NCBI RefSeq assembly: GCF_002159335.1
Contig: NZ_NFHP01000001.1
Coordinates: forward strand, 124,001 to 188,000
Direction: 5' to 3'
Source of the DNA: Collinsella sp. An7
GTDB lineage: Bacteria; Actinomycetota; Coriobacteriia; Coriobacteriales; Coriobacteriaceae
DNA length: 64,000 nucleotides
Both the position numbers and the translations under genes were made by a program. The notes beneath the pieces were generated by a model. It was not told where the DNA came from, did no database searches, and was given only the letters and a program-made list of their open reading frames with translations. Below, in pieces: positions 54,736-64,000 of this stretch. Numbering within the stretch: the first letter of the stretch is position 1; each line of letters opens with the position of its first letter.

Positions 54736-55716
54736 CTACGCCGTGTCGCCGCCCTTCGGCTCCCATGCGATGAACGCCCAACGCACGATGCGTTCGTGGT
54801 CGAGCATGTAGCGGCCCTGTGGCTTGCCCTTCTGCCCCAGCTCGCCCGCGTGCGGGTTTTCGACCATGTGCTCGGCGAGATATGCCCGCAGCTCGCCCAC
54901 GCGCCCCTCATTGCCGCGCTCGAGCATGCGCGAGAAGTCCGCCACACCATCTTCTAGCGAGTCAAACGTGTCGCGCCGCGGCGAGGCGATGTAGCGCACC
55001 TCGGGGAGGCGCCCGAGCCCGACCAGGATGTTAAAGGCGTACACGTAATCGCGGCTCTCGGTCACGCTTGCGCCGATGGCGCCCATGATCTGCGGGTCCA
55101 CGCGCGGGCTCGCTCCCGTAACGAGCGTGATGCAGCAGCGTCGACGCGCCACGCGGTCGAGCTTCATAAGGGCGGCGGCGAGGTCGCGGGTGGCGATGGA
55201 ACGGCTGGCAAACGCAACGTCGACCATGTTTTCGCTCAAGCCCTCGGCCTCCCAGTCGTCATCCCAAGCGAGCCGCCGCGTCTCGATCATGCCCGGGGCA
55301 ACGGTGCCGTGTGCCTCTTCGTAGGCGATGCCCTCGCGCAGCACCTCGAGCATCCGCGGCGAAAAATCGCAGGCAAGGACCGGGTGCTCTGTCCGCGCGA
55401 GTGGGATGGCGAGCGTTCCCGCGCCGCAGCCCATGTCGAGCACGCGCTCGTCGGGCCGCAGCTCGGCGAGCTCAAGAAAGCCGCGGGCATAGGGGTGGGT
55501 CTCGCGCGGGCGAAAGTGCTTGGCCCGGCCGTCCCACCAGCTGGGGTTATCAGGCGAGCGGCGTGCCACCTGGAGCGCCTTCCACTCCTCGTTCCAGTCG
55601 GTGGTGAGAAGCGTTGCCGCAGGTGAGCCGTTGAGGTCGGGCTCGCAGGCGTCCGGCTGGGTGGCCGGGGGCGCTGCCGGCGCGAGGTGTTCTTGGGTCG
55701 GGGCGTGTTCGGTCAT
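54736..55716 (-). CDS. Class I SAM-dependent methyltransferase
   Basis: 326 residues. The SAM-binding motif I is VLDMGCGAGTLAIPLA near residue 92, with the acidic residue CDFSPRML after strand 2 and an adenine-site DVAFASRSIA later. The substrate is unknown. The C-terminal third (YIASPRRDTFDSLEDGVADF) is probably the substrate-recognition part. AAAGGAGGT ahead of the ATG at 55716 is one of the best ribosome sites in the window. The frame opens much further upstream, but only through non-coding DNA. Confidence 0.85.
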   Translation of the reverse strand: MTEHAPTQEHLAPAAPPATQPDACEPDLNGSPAATLLTTDWNEEWKALQVARRSPDNPSWWDGRAKHFRPRETHPYARGFLELAELRPDERVLDMGCGAGTLAIPLARTEHPVLACDFSPRMLEVLREGIAYEEAHGTVAPGMIETRRLAWDDDWEAEGLSENMVDVAFASRSIATRDLAAALMKLDRVARRRCCITLVTGASPRVDPQIMGAIGASVTESRDYVYAFNILVGLGRLPEVRYIASPRRDTFDSLEDGVADFSRMLERGNEGRVGELRAYLAEHMVENPHAGELGQKGKPQGRYMLDHERIVRWAFIAWEPKGGDTA

Positions 55717-55879
55717 GGGAACCTCCTTTGCTCCATTGTCCTCCTTTTGGCGCGGAGTCGGGCGATGGGCGCGTCCACGGCAGCCGACGGCGGCCCCTGT
55801 CTCCCGGCCGGCCTCTTGTTTGGTGCCCATCCGCCCGCTCGCTATCCGTCCGGTCTCCCAGCCGCGGTACATTTCTTTG

Positions 55880-56012
55880 CGCGATGAACCCGGAAGTGCG
55901 TAAACCGCGGCGCTTTGACACTTCGGGTTCACAGCGTGTGGAGATGTGACGTTATCTACCAGGTCTTTTGGTGAGGGTTCACCAACGGGTTCATTGCCGG
56001 GTTCACAGCGCG
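55880..56012. repeat. Long-armed palindromic element, copy 9
   Basis: Arms 55880-55898 and 55992-56012 (GATGAACCCGG type) pair imperfectly. The interior blocks TGCGTAA, TTCGGGTTCACA, CTTTTG, GAGGGTTCAC and GGGTTCATT follow the order of copy 3. It lies in the 584-base gap between the methyltransferase gene and the UPF0210 gene; the rest of that gap shows nothing else. Confidence 0.7.
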
Positions 56013-56300
56013 TGGATTTGCACGGGGTGTAGCCTTTGCGTCGCGCCCCTGGCAACCTGACCTCGCGCCGCCCGTCCGGCAGTCCGGTGGCCGTTCGCCC
56101 ACCCGGCAGCCCGCTACGCCATGCGTCTGCCTGGCCGCCCGACACCCGCCTCGCAACCCGTGTGAAACGCGCGAGCACCCCACCCCCGGCACCGCGGCGC
56201 GGGCGCGACAGGCTACAATAGCCAACAAGCAACGGGCCGCCACGAGCCGGCCCACCGACGGGCTGCCCCGGGCCGCCCACCCCGAGCGTTAGGAGCGCGC

Positions 56301-57665
56301 ATGGCCATCACGCCGGCAGAAATCGCCGAGACCCGCGGCATGGTCGCGGAGCAGAACCTCGACATCCGCACTATCACCATGGGCATCTCGCTCATGGGCT
56401 GCGCGGACGAGAACATCGACCGCATGTCGACCAAGATCTACGACCACGTGACCACTACGGCCGAGCATCTCGTCGAGACGGCCGAGGGCCTCGAGCGCGA
56501 GTACGGCATCCCCATCGTCAACAAGCGCGTCTCGGTAACGCCGGTCGCCCAGATCGCCGCCGCTTGTCCCGACGAGGACCTCACCCCGCTCGCGCACGCG
56601 CTCGACCGCGCAGCCGAGACGCTCGGTATCGACTACCTCGGCGGCTTCTCGGCGCTGGTACACAAGGGCACGGGCGACGCCGACCGTCGCCTCATGAACT
56701 GCATCCCCGAGGCGCTCGCCAACACCACGCGCGTATGCTCGAGCGTTAACGTGGCGAGCCTGCGTGCGGGCATCAACATGGACGCCGTGCTCAAGGTCGC
56801 CGAGGTTGTGCGCCGCTCGGCCGAGCTCACGGCCGACGAGGACTCGGTAGGCGCGTCCAAGTTTGTGGTCTTTGCCAACATGGTGGAGGACTCGCCCTTT
56901 ATGGCTGGTGCCGTCCACGGCTCCGGCGAGGCAGACGCGGTGATCAACGTGGGCGTCTCGGGCCCTGGCGTTATGGCTGCGGCGCTCGAGCAGCTGCCCG
57001 AGACGGCCGATATGATGGAGGTTGCCGAGCAGATCAAGCAGACGGCCTTTAAGATCACCCGCGCGGGCGAGCTCATGAGCCGCGAGGCAGCGCGCCGCCT
57101 GGGCGTGGCAAAGGGCATCGTCGACCTGTCGCTCGCCCCCACGCCCGCCATCGGCGACTCGGTGGCCCGCATTCTGGAGATCATCGGCGTGGGCACCTGC
57201 GGCGGTCCGGGGACCACGGCGGCGCTCGCCCTCCTCAACGACTGCGTCAAGAAGGGCGGTGTCATGGCGACGAGCTCGGTGGGCGGCCTCTCCGGCGCGT
57301 TCATCCCCGTCTCGGAGGACGCGGGCATGATCGCCGCGGCCGAGAAGGGCGCACTCACGCTCGAGAAGCTCGAGGCCATGACCTGCGTGTGCTCGGTGGG
57401 CCTCGACATGATCGCCATCCCCGGCGACACGAGCGTGGAGGCCATCGCGGGCATCATCGCCGACGAGATGGCGATCGGCGTCATCAACAACAAGACGACG
57501 GCGGTACGCATCATCCCCGCCATCGGCAAGGGCGTGGGCGACTCGGTGGAGTATGGCGGGCTTTTCGGCCGCGCGCCGATCATGCCGGTCAACCCGTACG
57601 CGGGCACGGTCTTTGCGCACCGTGGCGGACGCTTCCCCGCGCCGCTCAACTCGCTCAAGAACTAG
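56301..57665 (+). CDS. UPF0210 / DUF711 family protein (PFL-like)
   Basis: 454 residues, full family length. Conserved blocks: [15 protein letters not shown] near the start, [36 protein letters not shown] as spaced segments, and the C-terminal [19 protein letters not shown]. The family has a pyruvate-formate-lyase-like barrel, but its reaction is unknown. The usual partner, a small ACT-domain protein (UPF0237), is not found upstream. ATG 56301 has TAGGAGCGC ahead. Confidence 0.9.
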   Translation: MAITPAEIAETRGMVAEQNLDIRTITMGISLMGCADENIDRMSTKIYDHVTTTAEHLVETAEGLEREYGIPIVNKRVSVTPVAQIAAACPDEDLTPLAHALDRAAETLGIDYLGGFSALVHKGTGDADRRLMNCIPEALANTTRVCSSVNVASLRAGINMDAVLKVAEVVRRSAELTADEDSVGASKFVVFANMVEDSPFMAGAVHGSGEADAVINVGVSGPGVMAAALEQLPETADMMEVAEQIKQTAFKITRAGELMSREAARRLGVAKGIVDLSLAPTPAIGDSVARILEIIGVGTCGGPGTTAALALLNDCVKKGGVMATSSVGGLSGAFIPVSEDAGMIAAAEKGALTLEKLEAMTCVCSVGLDMIAIPGDTSVEAIAGIIADEMAIGVINNKTTAVRIIPAIGKGVGDSVEYGGLFGRAPIMPVNPYAGTVFAHRGGRFPAPLNSLKN

Positions 57666-57984
57666 GGGAGTGCGGACTAGAGGGTCTTGCCTACTGCTTC
57701 CGCCACGTGTCTGAGCAATCAGCCTCGTCTTTTGCATTCGATGCACTTCGGGCCGCGATAGTGCCGAATTCGGTCTCATCGCGCCCCGACGTGCATCAAG
57801 TGTGTGGGGTGAGCGCGAGAAGCGGGGACGGGGCGGACGCAAGGCAAGGGGACGAGCGCCGCATGTGAGGGGGTTTGCCGGCCGCCCCTCACCCGACGCG
57901 TTCGTGTACCATAGCAGGGTGCATTTGCGCCGGCGCACCCGCCGGCTGCCGGCCGGGCCGGCTTGGTTTCAGGAGGGAATTCCC
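57666..57984. other. Intergenic region before ychF
   Basis: 319 bases. TACCAT near 57908 could be a -10 box. No gene, riboswitch or strong hairpin is apparent; the in-frame extension of ychF through here is low-complexity Arg-rich and rejected. Confidence 0.4.
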
Positions 57985-59061
57985 GTGTCGCTTTCCATCG
58001 GTATCGTGGGCCTGCCCAACGTGGGCAAGTCAACGCTCTTCACCGCGCTCACCAAAAAGGGCGGGCTTGCCGCCAACTATCCGTTTGCCACGATCGACCC
58101 CAACGTCGGAATCGTCAACGTGCCCGACGACCGTCTCCAGGCGCTCGCCGACATCGTTCACCCGGGGCGCATCGTGCCGGCCACGGTTGAGTTTGTCGAC
58201 ATCGCCGGTCTGGTAAAGGGCGCCAACGAGGGCGAGGGTCTCGGCAACCAGTTTCTCGCCAACATTCGCGAGACCGACGCCATCTGCGAGGTCGTGCGCT
58301 ACTTCAAAGACCCCAACGTGCTCCGCGAGGCAGGCCGTACGGGCGAGTTTGTAGACCCGGCGGGCGATGCCGAGACCATCATGACCGAGCTTATCCTGGC
58401 CGACCTGCAGACGCTTGAGAAGCAGCTCCCCAAGCTCGAGAAGGAGGCCAAGCGCGATCGCGAGCTCGCGCCCAAGCTGGAGGTTGCCCAGCGACTCGTG
58501 GCATGGCTGAATGACGGCAACCGCGCCGCCACGCTCGACATGACGCCCGAGGAGCGCGCCGCCGCCAAGGGGCTCTTCCTCCTCACCATGAAGCCGATTC
58601 TCTATGTTGCCAACGTGGACGAGGACATGCTCGGCGAGGAGCTCGAGCTTATCGACGGGGTGACGCCCATTCCCATCTGCGCCAAGGTTGAGGCCGAGCT
58701 CTCGGAGCTCGAGCCCGAGGAGGCGGCGGAGTACCTGGAGACGCTCGGGCTCGAACGCCCCGGCCTGGAGGTGCTCGCGCAGGCGGCCTACAAGCTACTC
58801 GGCCTGCAGTCGTTCTTTACCGCCGGCGAGATGGAGGTCAAGGCGTGGACGGTGCGCACCGGCGCCACCGCACCGCAGGCGGCCGGCGTGATTCACTCCG
58901 ACTTTGAGCGCGGCTTTATCAAGGCCGAGGTCATCGCCTACAACGACTACATCGAGCTCGGCGGCGAGCAGGGTGCCCGTGCGGCTGGCAAGCTCCGCAT
59001 GGAGGGCAAGGACTACGTCATGGCCGACGGCGACGTGGTGCACTTCCGCTTTAACGTGTAG
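57985..59061 (+). CDS. ychF: Redox-regulated ATPase YchF (Obg-like)
   Basis: P-loop NTPase of the Obg/OLA1 family that prefers ATP and associates with ribosomes. 358 residues. G1 is [12 protein letters not shown] near the start. [13 protein letters not shown] is switch I, and [20 protein letters not shown] spans G3. A coiled coil (~130-200) and the C-terminal TGS domain ([20 protein letters not shown]) follow. The start is GTG 57985 with AGGAGGG at 57971-57977. Confidence 0.95.
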   Translation: MSLSIGIVGLPNVGKSTLFTALTKKGGLAANYPFATIDPNVGIVNVPDDRLQALADIVHPGRIVPATVEFVDIAGLVKGANEGEGLGNQFLANIRETDAICEVVRYFKDPNVLREAGRTGEFVDPAGDAETIMTELILADLQTLEKQLPKLEKEAKRDRELAPKLEVAQRLVAWLNDGNRAATLDMTPEERAAAKGLFLLTMKPILYVANVDEDMLGEELELIDGVTPIPICAKVEAELSELEPEEAAEYLETLGLERPGLEVLAQAAYKLLGLQSFFTAGEMEVKAWTVRTGATAPQAAGVIHSDFERGFIKAEVIAYNDYIELGGEQGARAAGKLRMEGKDYVMADGDVVHFRFNV

Positions 59062-59138
59062 CGCGCGGCGGCGACGGGCCCGGCGCCGGGCTGCTGCTGC
59101 GCCGCTGCCCGCCCATCGACCTGTGAGAGGACTTTGCA

Positions 59139-59516
59139 ATGTTTCGCTATGGAAAAGCCAACGGGTATATGGCGATTGCCCTCGCCGTGCTCTGCGTGGT
59201 GCCGCTGATCGAGACCATCGTGGTCTTTCCGCAGCTCTCGGACACCGTGGTGATCGGCTTTAACGCCGCGCAGGAGACGGCGCGCGAGGGGAGCCGCTGG
59301 TACTTGGCGCTTCTGCCGCTGCTTTCTCTTGCGCTCGGTGCGGCCTCGCTGCTGAGCGGCTTTAACCGGGCAGGCGGCAACGGTGAGTCTGCGGCCGTTG
59401 CGGCGCTCACCTTTAGGCGCTATGTGCGCAACGGGCTCGTGACCGTGGTGATCTTTAACTTTGCCAACATCTACCTGCTCTCGATGGCGCTCACCGGGCA
59501 GATCTTGCCGTTCTAG
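59139..59516 (+). CDS. Small three- to four-helix membrane protein, function unknown
   Basis: 125 residues with hydrophobic segments at ~10-28, 54-75 and 98-120. The N-terminal helix followed by FPQLSDTVVIGFNAAQE faintly recalls DUF1648, but this is not firm. GAGAGGA precedes ATG 59139. It follows ychF by 77 bases and may be cotranscribed with it. A bidirectional terminator follows. Confidence 0.65.
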   Translation: MFRYGKANGYMAIALAVLCVVPLIETIVVFPQLSDTVVIGFNAAQETAREGSRWYLALLPLLSLALGAASLLSGFNRAGGNGESAAVAALTFRRYVRNGLVTVVIFNFANIYLLSMALTGQILPF

Positions 59517-59543
59517 ACGCGCTACCAGATAGGGACGCATAGC

Positions 59544-59592
59544 AAGCGGGCGGGCTGCAACCATCATGTCGTGACTGCGGCCCGCCCGCTTT
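59544..59592. terminator. Bidirectional terminator
   Basis: Stem AAGCGGGCGGGCTGCA with CTGCGGCCCGCCCGCTT between the convergent ends of the membrane protein gene and the asparaginase gene. Confidence 0.75.
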
Positions 59593-59608
59593 GTGCGTTC
59601 GGTTTGCG

Positions 59609-60724
59609 TTAGATGCCCGCCGGGGTGCGGTCGTGGTTGACGACCCGGTAGAAGAGGCGGGCCACCTCATGCGGGTCGTGCGTCTGGCCGAGTACCCACA
59701 TGGTCTTGGCAACGAGCGCCTCGGTGGTCATGTCGTCGCCGCGGAGGATGCCCGGGTGGTCGGCATAGGCGCGTCCGACCTCGTACACGCCGAGGTCGAG
59801 GCCCTCTTCGGGCACCTGCGTGGTCATGACGGCGATGCGCCCGGAGTCGACCCAGTCATAGATCGCCTGCTTAAAAGAGGCCGCCCCCGGGCCGTAATCG
59901 GGGACGCCCCCAAGGCCGTACGTCTCGAGGATCACCGCGTCGTACTCGGGTTTGAGCAGCTCAAAGACGCGAGGGTTAAAGCCGGGCGTGAGCTTGAGCA
60001 CGGTCACGCGGCTGTTGAGCGTGCGGGTGCTCACGGGCGTCTGCTGCCGTGCGGCGCGGGCGGTGCGCAGGGCGTTGACGAGCATGCGCGCGCCGGCCTC
60101 GGTCTCGGTTGCCGCGGCCGCGGCCTCGAGCATGCGATCGTCGATGGTCCAGCCGGGGAGCGCCGCGCCGCCGCGGAGGATGCGATCGTGGCGGATGTAG
60201 GCGAGCGGCGGAAAGTTTACGCTGGTAAAGGCATTAGCGCTCATGGTGCGCTGCTTGCGCGCGCGGGTGCCGGCGATCACAAGGCCGCCAAAGACAATGG
60301 CGACGTCGCGCGCGCGGTCGTCAACCGCCCACAGCAGGCTCTGGTAGAGGTTGAGCTTGGCGTCGGTAAAGGGGCTCATCATGGGGCGCTGCGAACCGGT
60401 GAGGACGATGGGCTTGGGGCTCTGCTGAATGAGGTAGGAGAGCGCCGCTGCAGTGTAGGACATCGTGTCGGTACCGTGCAGGATGAGAAAGCCGTCGTGG
60501 TCGTCGTAGGCGTCCATGATGACGTCGCGGATGCGGAGCCAGTCGGCCGGACGCATGTTGGTGGAGTCGATGTTCATGGGCTGCACGACGGTGAGCTCGC
60601 AGAGGCCCTCGATCTCGGGCACGCAGGCGGCAAGCTCGGAGCCGGTGAGCGCGGGGGAGAGGCCGCTGCCCTCCTCCATGGAGGCGATGGTGCCGCCGGT
60701 GGCGATGAGCAGGATGCGTTTCAT
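59609..60724 (-). CDS. L-asparaginase (type I, cytoplasmic)
   Basis: Hydrolyses asparagine to aspartate and ammonia. 371 residues, no signal peptide. The first catalytic Thr is in LIATGGTIAS (residues 6-15), and the second motif is ILHGTDTMSYTAAALSY near 80. TGSQRPM follows as in the family. The C-terminal domain carries VILETYGLGGVPDYGPG. A slightly longer C-terminus than usual. The ATG complement is at 60722-60724. Confidence 0.92.
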   Translation of the reverse strand: MKRILLIATGGTIASMEEGSGLSPALTGSELAACVPEIEGLCELTVVQPMNIDSTNMRPADWLRIRDVIMDAYDDHDGFLILHGTDTMSYTAAALSYLIQQSPKPIVLTGSQRPMMSPFTDAKLNLYQSLLWAVDDRARDVAIVFGGLVIAGTRARKQRTMSANAFTSVNFPPLAYIRHDRILRGGAALPGWTIDDRMLEAAAAATETEAGARMLVNALRTARAARQQTPVSTRTLNSRVTVLKLTPGFNPRVFELLKPEYDAVILETYGLGGVPDYGPGAASFKQAIYDWVDSGRIAVMTTQVPEEGLDLGVYEVGRAYADHPGILRGDDMTTEALVAKTMWVLGQTHDPHEVARLFYRVVNHDRTPAGI

Positions 60725-60977
60725 GGGGCCTCTTTCGGTTAGTTGCGCGTGGTCCCTTATTGTAGGGGAGCGGTGCGGTGGAGTGAATCGGCGGGGCGGG
60801 GTGCGGCTGCGGCGCGGGGTCGCCCGCCGCGTCCGCCCTCGGATGGTTGTCTTGCGCCGATGCACCGGCAGGGCGCCTGGGCGTGTGGCCTCGTGTATGA
60901 TAGGGGCATCTGGACCGATGGCCTGGCCGCGGGGGATTGCGGTCGGCTGCATCGTTGAGTACGAGGAGAGGTATTCC

Positions 60978-62573
60978 ATGGCGCAGACCACCCAGAAGGT
61001 GCTCGTTTTCGACTTTGGCGCGCAGTACGGCCAGCTCATCGCCCGCCGCGTGCGCGATCTGCACGTATACTCCGAGATCGTCCCGTGCGACATCTCGGCC
61101 GACGAGGTCCGCGCGATGGAGCCGTCGGCGCTCATCCTCTCGGGCGGTCCGGCGAGCGTGTACGCCGAGGATGCGCCCTCCATCGACCCGGCGATCTTTG
61201 ACCTGGGGTTGCCGGTGCTCGGCTTTTGCTACGGACACCAGATCATGGCGGTCACGCTCGGCGGCGAGGTCGCGCACAGTGAGGTGGGCGAGTACGGCCC
61301 TGCAACGCTCGCCTGCGACAACGGCTCGGCGCTCTTTGAGGGCACGCCGATGGAGCAGACCGTGTGGATGAGCCACCGCGACGCCGTCGACCGCGTGCCC
61401 GAGGGCTTCCACGTTACGGCGCGGACCGAGGTCTGCCCGGTGGCGGCCATGGAGTGCCCGGAGCGTAAGCTCTACTCCACGCAGTTCCACCCCGAAGTGC
61501 GACACACCGAGTACGGCCAGCAGATCCTCAAGAACTTCCTCTTTGGCGTGTGCGGTCTTGCACAGGACTGGACCATGGACAACCTCGTTGAGACCATGAC
61601 CGCAGAGATCCGCGAGAAGGTCGGCGGCGACCGCGTGATCTTGGCGCTCTCGGGCGGCGTGGACTCGAGCGTGGTGGCGGCGCTGTGCTCGCGGGCCATC
61701 GGCAAGCAGCTGACCTGCGTGTTTGTGAACCACGGTTTGCTCCGCAAGGGCGAGCCCGAGCAGGTGGAGGAGGTCTTTACCAAGCAGTTCGACGTGGACT
61801 TTATCCATGTTCACGCCGAGGAGCGCTACGCCAAGCTGCTCGACGGGGTGACCGAGCCCGAGGAGAAGCGCCGCATTATCGGCACGCAGTTCTGGGAGGA
61901 GTTCTTTGCCGTGGCGCAGCAGCTCGAGGAGGGCGGGCGCCCGGTGACCTACCTCGCGCAGGGCACCATCTACCCCGATATCATCGAGAGCGGCGCGCGC
62001 AAGACGGGTGGCAAGACGGCTACGATCAAGAGCCATCACAACCTGATCCCGTTCCCCGAGGGCGTGCATTTCGACCTTATCGAGCCGCTCGACCATTTCT
62101 TTAAGGATGAGGTGCGCGAGCTGGGCCTGGCTCTGGGGTTGCCCGAGCACATCGTGTACCGTCAGCCGTTCCCGGGCCCGGGTCTGGCGATCCGCATCAT
62201 CGGCGCGGTGAGCCCCGAGAAGCTTGAGATCCTAAAGAACGCCGACGCCATCGTGCGCGAGGAGCTCGATGCGTACAACCAGCGGCTGTTTGAGGAGACC
62301 GGCGAGCGCAACAGCGAACACAGCTGCTGGCAGTACTTTGCGGTGCTGCCGGATATCAAGAGCGTGGGCGTGATGGGCGACGAGCGCACCTACGCGCGCC
62401 CGGTGATCCTGCGCGCGGTGGAGTCGAGCGACGCCATGACGGCGGACTGGGCGAAGCTGCCCTACGACGTGTTGGCGAAGATCTCGAGCCGCATCGTGGC
62501 AGAGGTCCCGGGCGTCAACCGCGTGGCGTACGACATTACGAGCAAGCCCCCCGCGACGATTGAGTGGGAGTAA
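60978..62573 (+). CDS. guaA: GMP synthase (glutamine-hydrolysing)
   Basis: Converts XMP to GMP with glutamine as nitrogen donor. 531 residues. The class I amidotransferase part has GFCYGHQIMA with the catalytic Cys, and FHPEV. The ATP-pyrophosphatase loop is LALSGGVDSSVV near 216. The C-terminal dimerisation domain ends with the family-typical KPPATIEWE. ATG 60978 follows GAGGAGAGG. The intact 3' end borders DNA of different codon usage. Confidence 0.96.
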   Translation: MAQTTQKVLVFDFGAQYGQLIARRVRDLHVYSEIVPCDISADEVRAMEPSALILSGGPASVYAEDAPSIDPAIFDLGLPVLGFCYGHQIMAVTLGGEVAHSEVGEYGPATLACDNGSALFEGTPMEQTVWMSHRDAVDRVPEGFHVTARTEVCPVAAMECPERKLYSTQFHPEVRHTEYGQQILKNFLFGVCGLAQDWTMDNLVETMTAEIREKVGGDRVILALSGGVDSSVVAALCSRAIGKQLTCVFVNHGLLRKGEPEQVEEVFTKQFDVDFIHVHAEERYAKLLDGVTEPEEKRRIIGTQFWEEFFAVAQQLEEGGRPVTYLAQGTIYPDIIESGARKTGGKTATIKSHHNLIPFPEGVHFDLIEPLDHFFKDEVRELGLALGLPEHIVYRQPFPGPGLAIRIIGAVSPEKLEILKNADAIVREELDAYNQRLFEETGERNSEHSCWQYFAVLPDIKSVGVMGDERTYARPVILRAVESSDAMTADWAKLPYDVLAKISSRIVAEVPGVNRVAYDITSKPPATIEWE

Positions 62574-62670
62574 ATCATCGTACAGATGTTCGTATTTTTG
62601 GACTGTCCGTATGATTAAAACTCGTACCATTCTGTATCATTCCGTCCACCGGTAACGAGCAAGCCACCGG
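62536..62670. repeat. Partial duplication of the guaA 3' end
   Basis: TTACGAGCAAGCCCCCCG inside guaA (62536-62553) recurs as TAACGAGCAAGCCACCGG at 62653-62670, with 15 of 18 positions equal and a 117-base shift. It lies where an element integrated at the guaA 3' end would leave a copy of its target. Confidence 0.5.
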
Positions 62671-62699
62671 CACATCGGAACTCAGAAAACCGCGGAGAA

Positions 62700-62732
62700 G
62701 GGCCTTCCATCAAGCGCGATGGAGGGCCCTTT
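62700..62732 (+). terminator. Terminator downstream of guaA
   Basis: 12-bp stem GGGCCTTCCATC / GATGGAGGGCCC with a six-base loop, then TTTGTCC. It lies just behind the partial copy of the guaA end. Confidence 0.7.
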
Positions 62733-62903
62733 GTCCTATATATGCGCTGGTAGAGCGCCAAATCAGAAGAAAACGACACGATACGCGGCGGCACGGGGCG
62801 CGACGCGGCGCGACGGCGCGGACGCCATGGGAGGGCTCCGGGACGCGCGGGACAACGTGCATTACCGAGCGGGCCGCGCGCGGGAGCTCTGGCGCGAGAG
62901 TTG

Positions 62904-62940
62904 GAACTCAATTTGAACTCAACGAGAAAAATGAACTCAA
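62904..62940 (+). repeat. Three GAACTCAA direct repeats
   Basis: GAACTCAA at 62904-62911, 62915-62922 and 62933-62940, in an AT-richer part of the non-coding region 62574-63201. They could be binding sites for a protein of the adjacent element. Confidence 0.5.
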
Positions 62941-63201
62941 ATCTCGCCATACACGCAGGTAAATAGTACAGACGATTATTCCCCGCCCCCATACAATCGA
63001 ATTCGGAGCTGACGCAGCCGGGTCACGCGCGCCCACGTGTCCGTTCGGTGAAACCTCGACCACCGGGGACTTGCCGTGACGCGTCGCGACGGCCTCGACC
63101 ACGCCCCTCCCCCCGAGCGGCATCATCTGGCACTAGGCGGCACGCCACGGCATCCGCGGTGACGTGGCGACACGGCCAGACGCCGCCGGGAAGGAGGACG
63201 C

Positions 63202-63465
63202 ATGGGCGAGATCGACGCAGGGGCCCGGTCCGAGAAGGTCTCAAGCGCTGACGAGCTGCTGCGGGTCCGAGACGTCCAGCGGGTGCTGGACGTCTCGAGG
63301 ACCATGGCGTACAAGCTCGTGAGCGATGGGGTCATCGCCTCGGTGAGGGTCGGAAGGCTCGTGCGCGTGAGGCGCTCGGCGCTGGACGACTACATAGCGG
63401 GCAGGTCCAAGAAGGCTGAGGGCGCGGAATCGCGCCGGGAGCGTTTCGGTGGCGCCGGGGAGTAA
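63202..63465 (+). CDS. Excisionase-type helix-turn-helix protein
   Basis: 87 residues. Residues ~20-65 (LLRVRDVQRVLDVSRTMAYK, then GVIASVRVGRLVRVRRSALD) match the MerR-like HTH of excisionases and related element-encoded DNA-binding proteins. AAGGAGG precedes ATG 63202. AGG arginine codons are frequent, unlike in guaA or ychF, pointing to transferred DNA. First of three closely spaced genes. Confidence 0.75.
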   Translation: MGEIDAGARSEKVSSADELLRVRDVQRVLDVSRTMAYKLVSDGVIASVRVGRLVRVRRSALDDYIAGRSKKAEGAESRRERFGGAGE

Positions 63466-63527
63466 CGAGGCACCTCTCGGGAGCCGTGGGGATTGCGCTT
63501 CGAATCGACTCGAAGGAGTTGCTCGAG

Positions 63528-63782
63528 ATGGCTGATTCGAACGCACGCATCGCACGCAGGGAGAAGGTTCCCATTCCGGTTCAGGACTACTACAGCGTCG
63601 ACGAGGTGGCCGCCCTGCTGAGGATCAGCAGAAACCGCGTGTACGACCTCGCGAAGGAGCGCGAGGACCCGCTGCCCCTTCGCTGCTTCCCGACCGGATG
63701 GAGAGGGTCGTTCGCCTCGCGCGAGGAGCTGCGCGAATGGGTGTCGCGCAACACGGTGCTCGTGAGGGAGCGCCGGGGATAG
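63528..63782 (+). CDS. Second excisionase-type helix-turn-helix protein
   Basis: 84 residues. YYSVDEVAALLRISRNRVYD is a clear HTH-17-type motif, followed by the wing CFPTGWRGSFASREELREW. The ATG at 63528 with GAAGGAG nine bases upstream is preferred to a GTG at 63486. It shares AGG-rich codon use with its neighbours and is 62 bases behind the first HTH gene. Confidence 0.75.
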   Translation: MADSNARIARREKVPIPVQDYYSVDEVAALLRISRNRVYDLAKEREDPLPLRCFPTGWRGSFASREELREWVSRNTVLVRERRG

Positions 63783-63800
63783 GGGAGAGGAGCTGGCGAG

Positions 63801-64000
63801 ATGGGGAAAGCCCCTGCCGATTCCTTCCTGGTCGTGCATCGCTTCATGTGGGGACGGCTGGGGCTCTCGGGGACGACCCTTCTCGTCTTCGCCCGCATCT
63901 ACGGGTTCTGCTCCGGGGGAGGCGAGTTCTACGAGAGCAAGCCAAACACCGCCGCCTTCCTCGGCATCAGCGAGAGGACGGTGTTCAGGGCGATCTCTGA
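63801..64000 (+). CDS. Element-encoded protein with N-terminal HTH (runs off the window)
   Basis: 66 residues visible: LVVHRFMWGRLGLSGTTLLV then AAFLGISERTVFRAIS, a helix-turn-helix of the kind that opens replication or regulatory proteins of integrated elements and plasmids in Coriobacteria and Firmicutes. ATG 63801 has AGAGGAG upstream. 18 bases behind the preceding gene, so one operon. A replication role is only a guess. Confidence 0.55.
   Translation, partial: MGKAPADSFLVVHRFMWGRLGLSGTTLLVFARIYGFCSGGGEFYESKPNTAAFLGISERTVFRAIS

Noticed and set aside
59591-60742. Open frame on the plus strand across the asparaginase gene
   Set aside because: Antisense shadow of a gene with both catalytic motifs intact.

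Overview
The window looks like chromosome from a high-GC Gram-positive anaerobe, most likely a Coriobacteriia member close to Collinsella. This rests on gene content (B12-dependent ribonucleotide reductase, activase-type ATPase fusion, DisA, ClpC, LPXTG protein) and on the strong GC bias. The genus is an inference; no rRNA is present.

Layout. 1-6 kb: pfkA start, rph, mupG-like gene, rdgB, dtd, veg-ispE. 6-8.6 kb: tRNA-Pro(CGG), then a scar joining a truncated serine recombinase to the 3' part of an LPXTG surface-protein gene. 9-12.3 kb: tatA, greA, and lysS with a fused tRNA-binding domain. 12.4-20.3 kb: an accessory stretch with a DUF559-like gene broken by an in-frame TGA, a GNAT, two paralogous DUF2798 membrane proteins with identical tandem operator-like sites, an MFS transporter, a GntR remnant, manA and an EamA exporter. 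20.4-30.9 kb: biotin carboxylase plus carboxyltransferase-BCCP fusion, a D,D-carboxypeptidase and a 1627-residue activase fusion. 31-41 kb: clpC, disA, ispD, ispF, a TPP-riboswitch thiamine operon and cysS. 41-49 kb: carbonic anhydrase, rsmJ, a GH13 enzyme, hisJ, yhbY and membrane proteins. 49.4-62.6 kb: nrdJ behind two NrdR boxes, a decayed type I-C-like CRISPR remnant, a methyltransferase, UPF0210, ychF, asparaginase and guaA. After guaA, codon usage changes and small HTH genes begin, which suggests the left end of an integrated element running off the window.

Working groups. IspD, IspE and IspF are three consecutive enzymes of the MEP isoprenoid pathway. ThiM, a thiamine-binding protein and ThiE form a salvage operon under a riboswitch. 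The two biotin-enzyme genes probably make a two-subunit pyruvate carboxylase. RNase PH, Dtd, RsmJ, YhbY, LysRS and CysRS serve translation.

The most unusual content is non-coding. Nine intergenic elements of about 133-165 bp have long inverted arms whose sequences differ between copies yet stay complementary, with fixed blocks inside. A second family of shorter palindromes built on a GGGGACG core sits mostly right behind stop codons and also shows compensatory arm changes. Neither matches a feature I can name.
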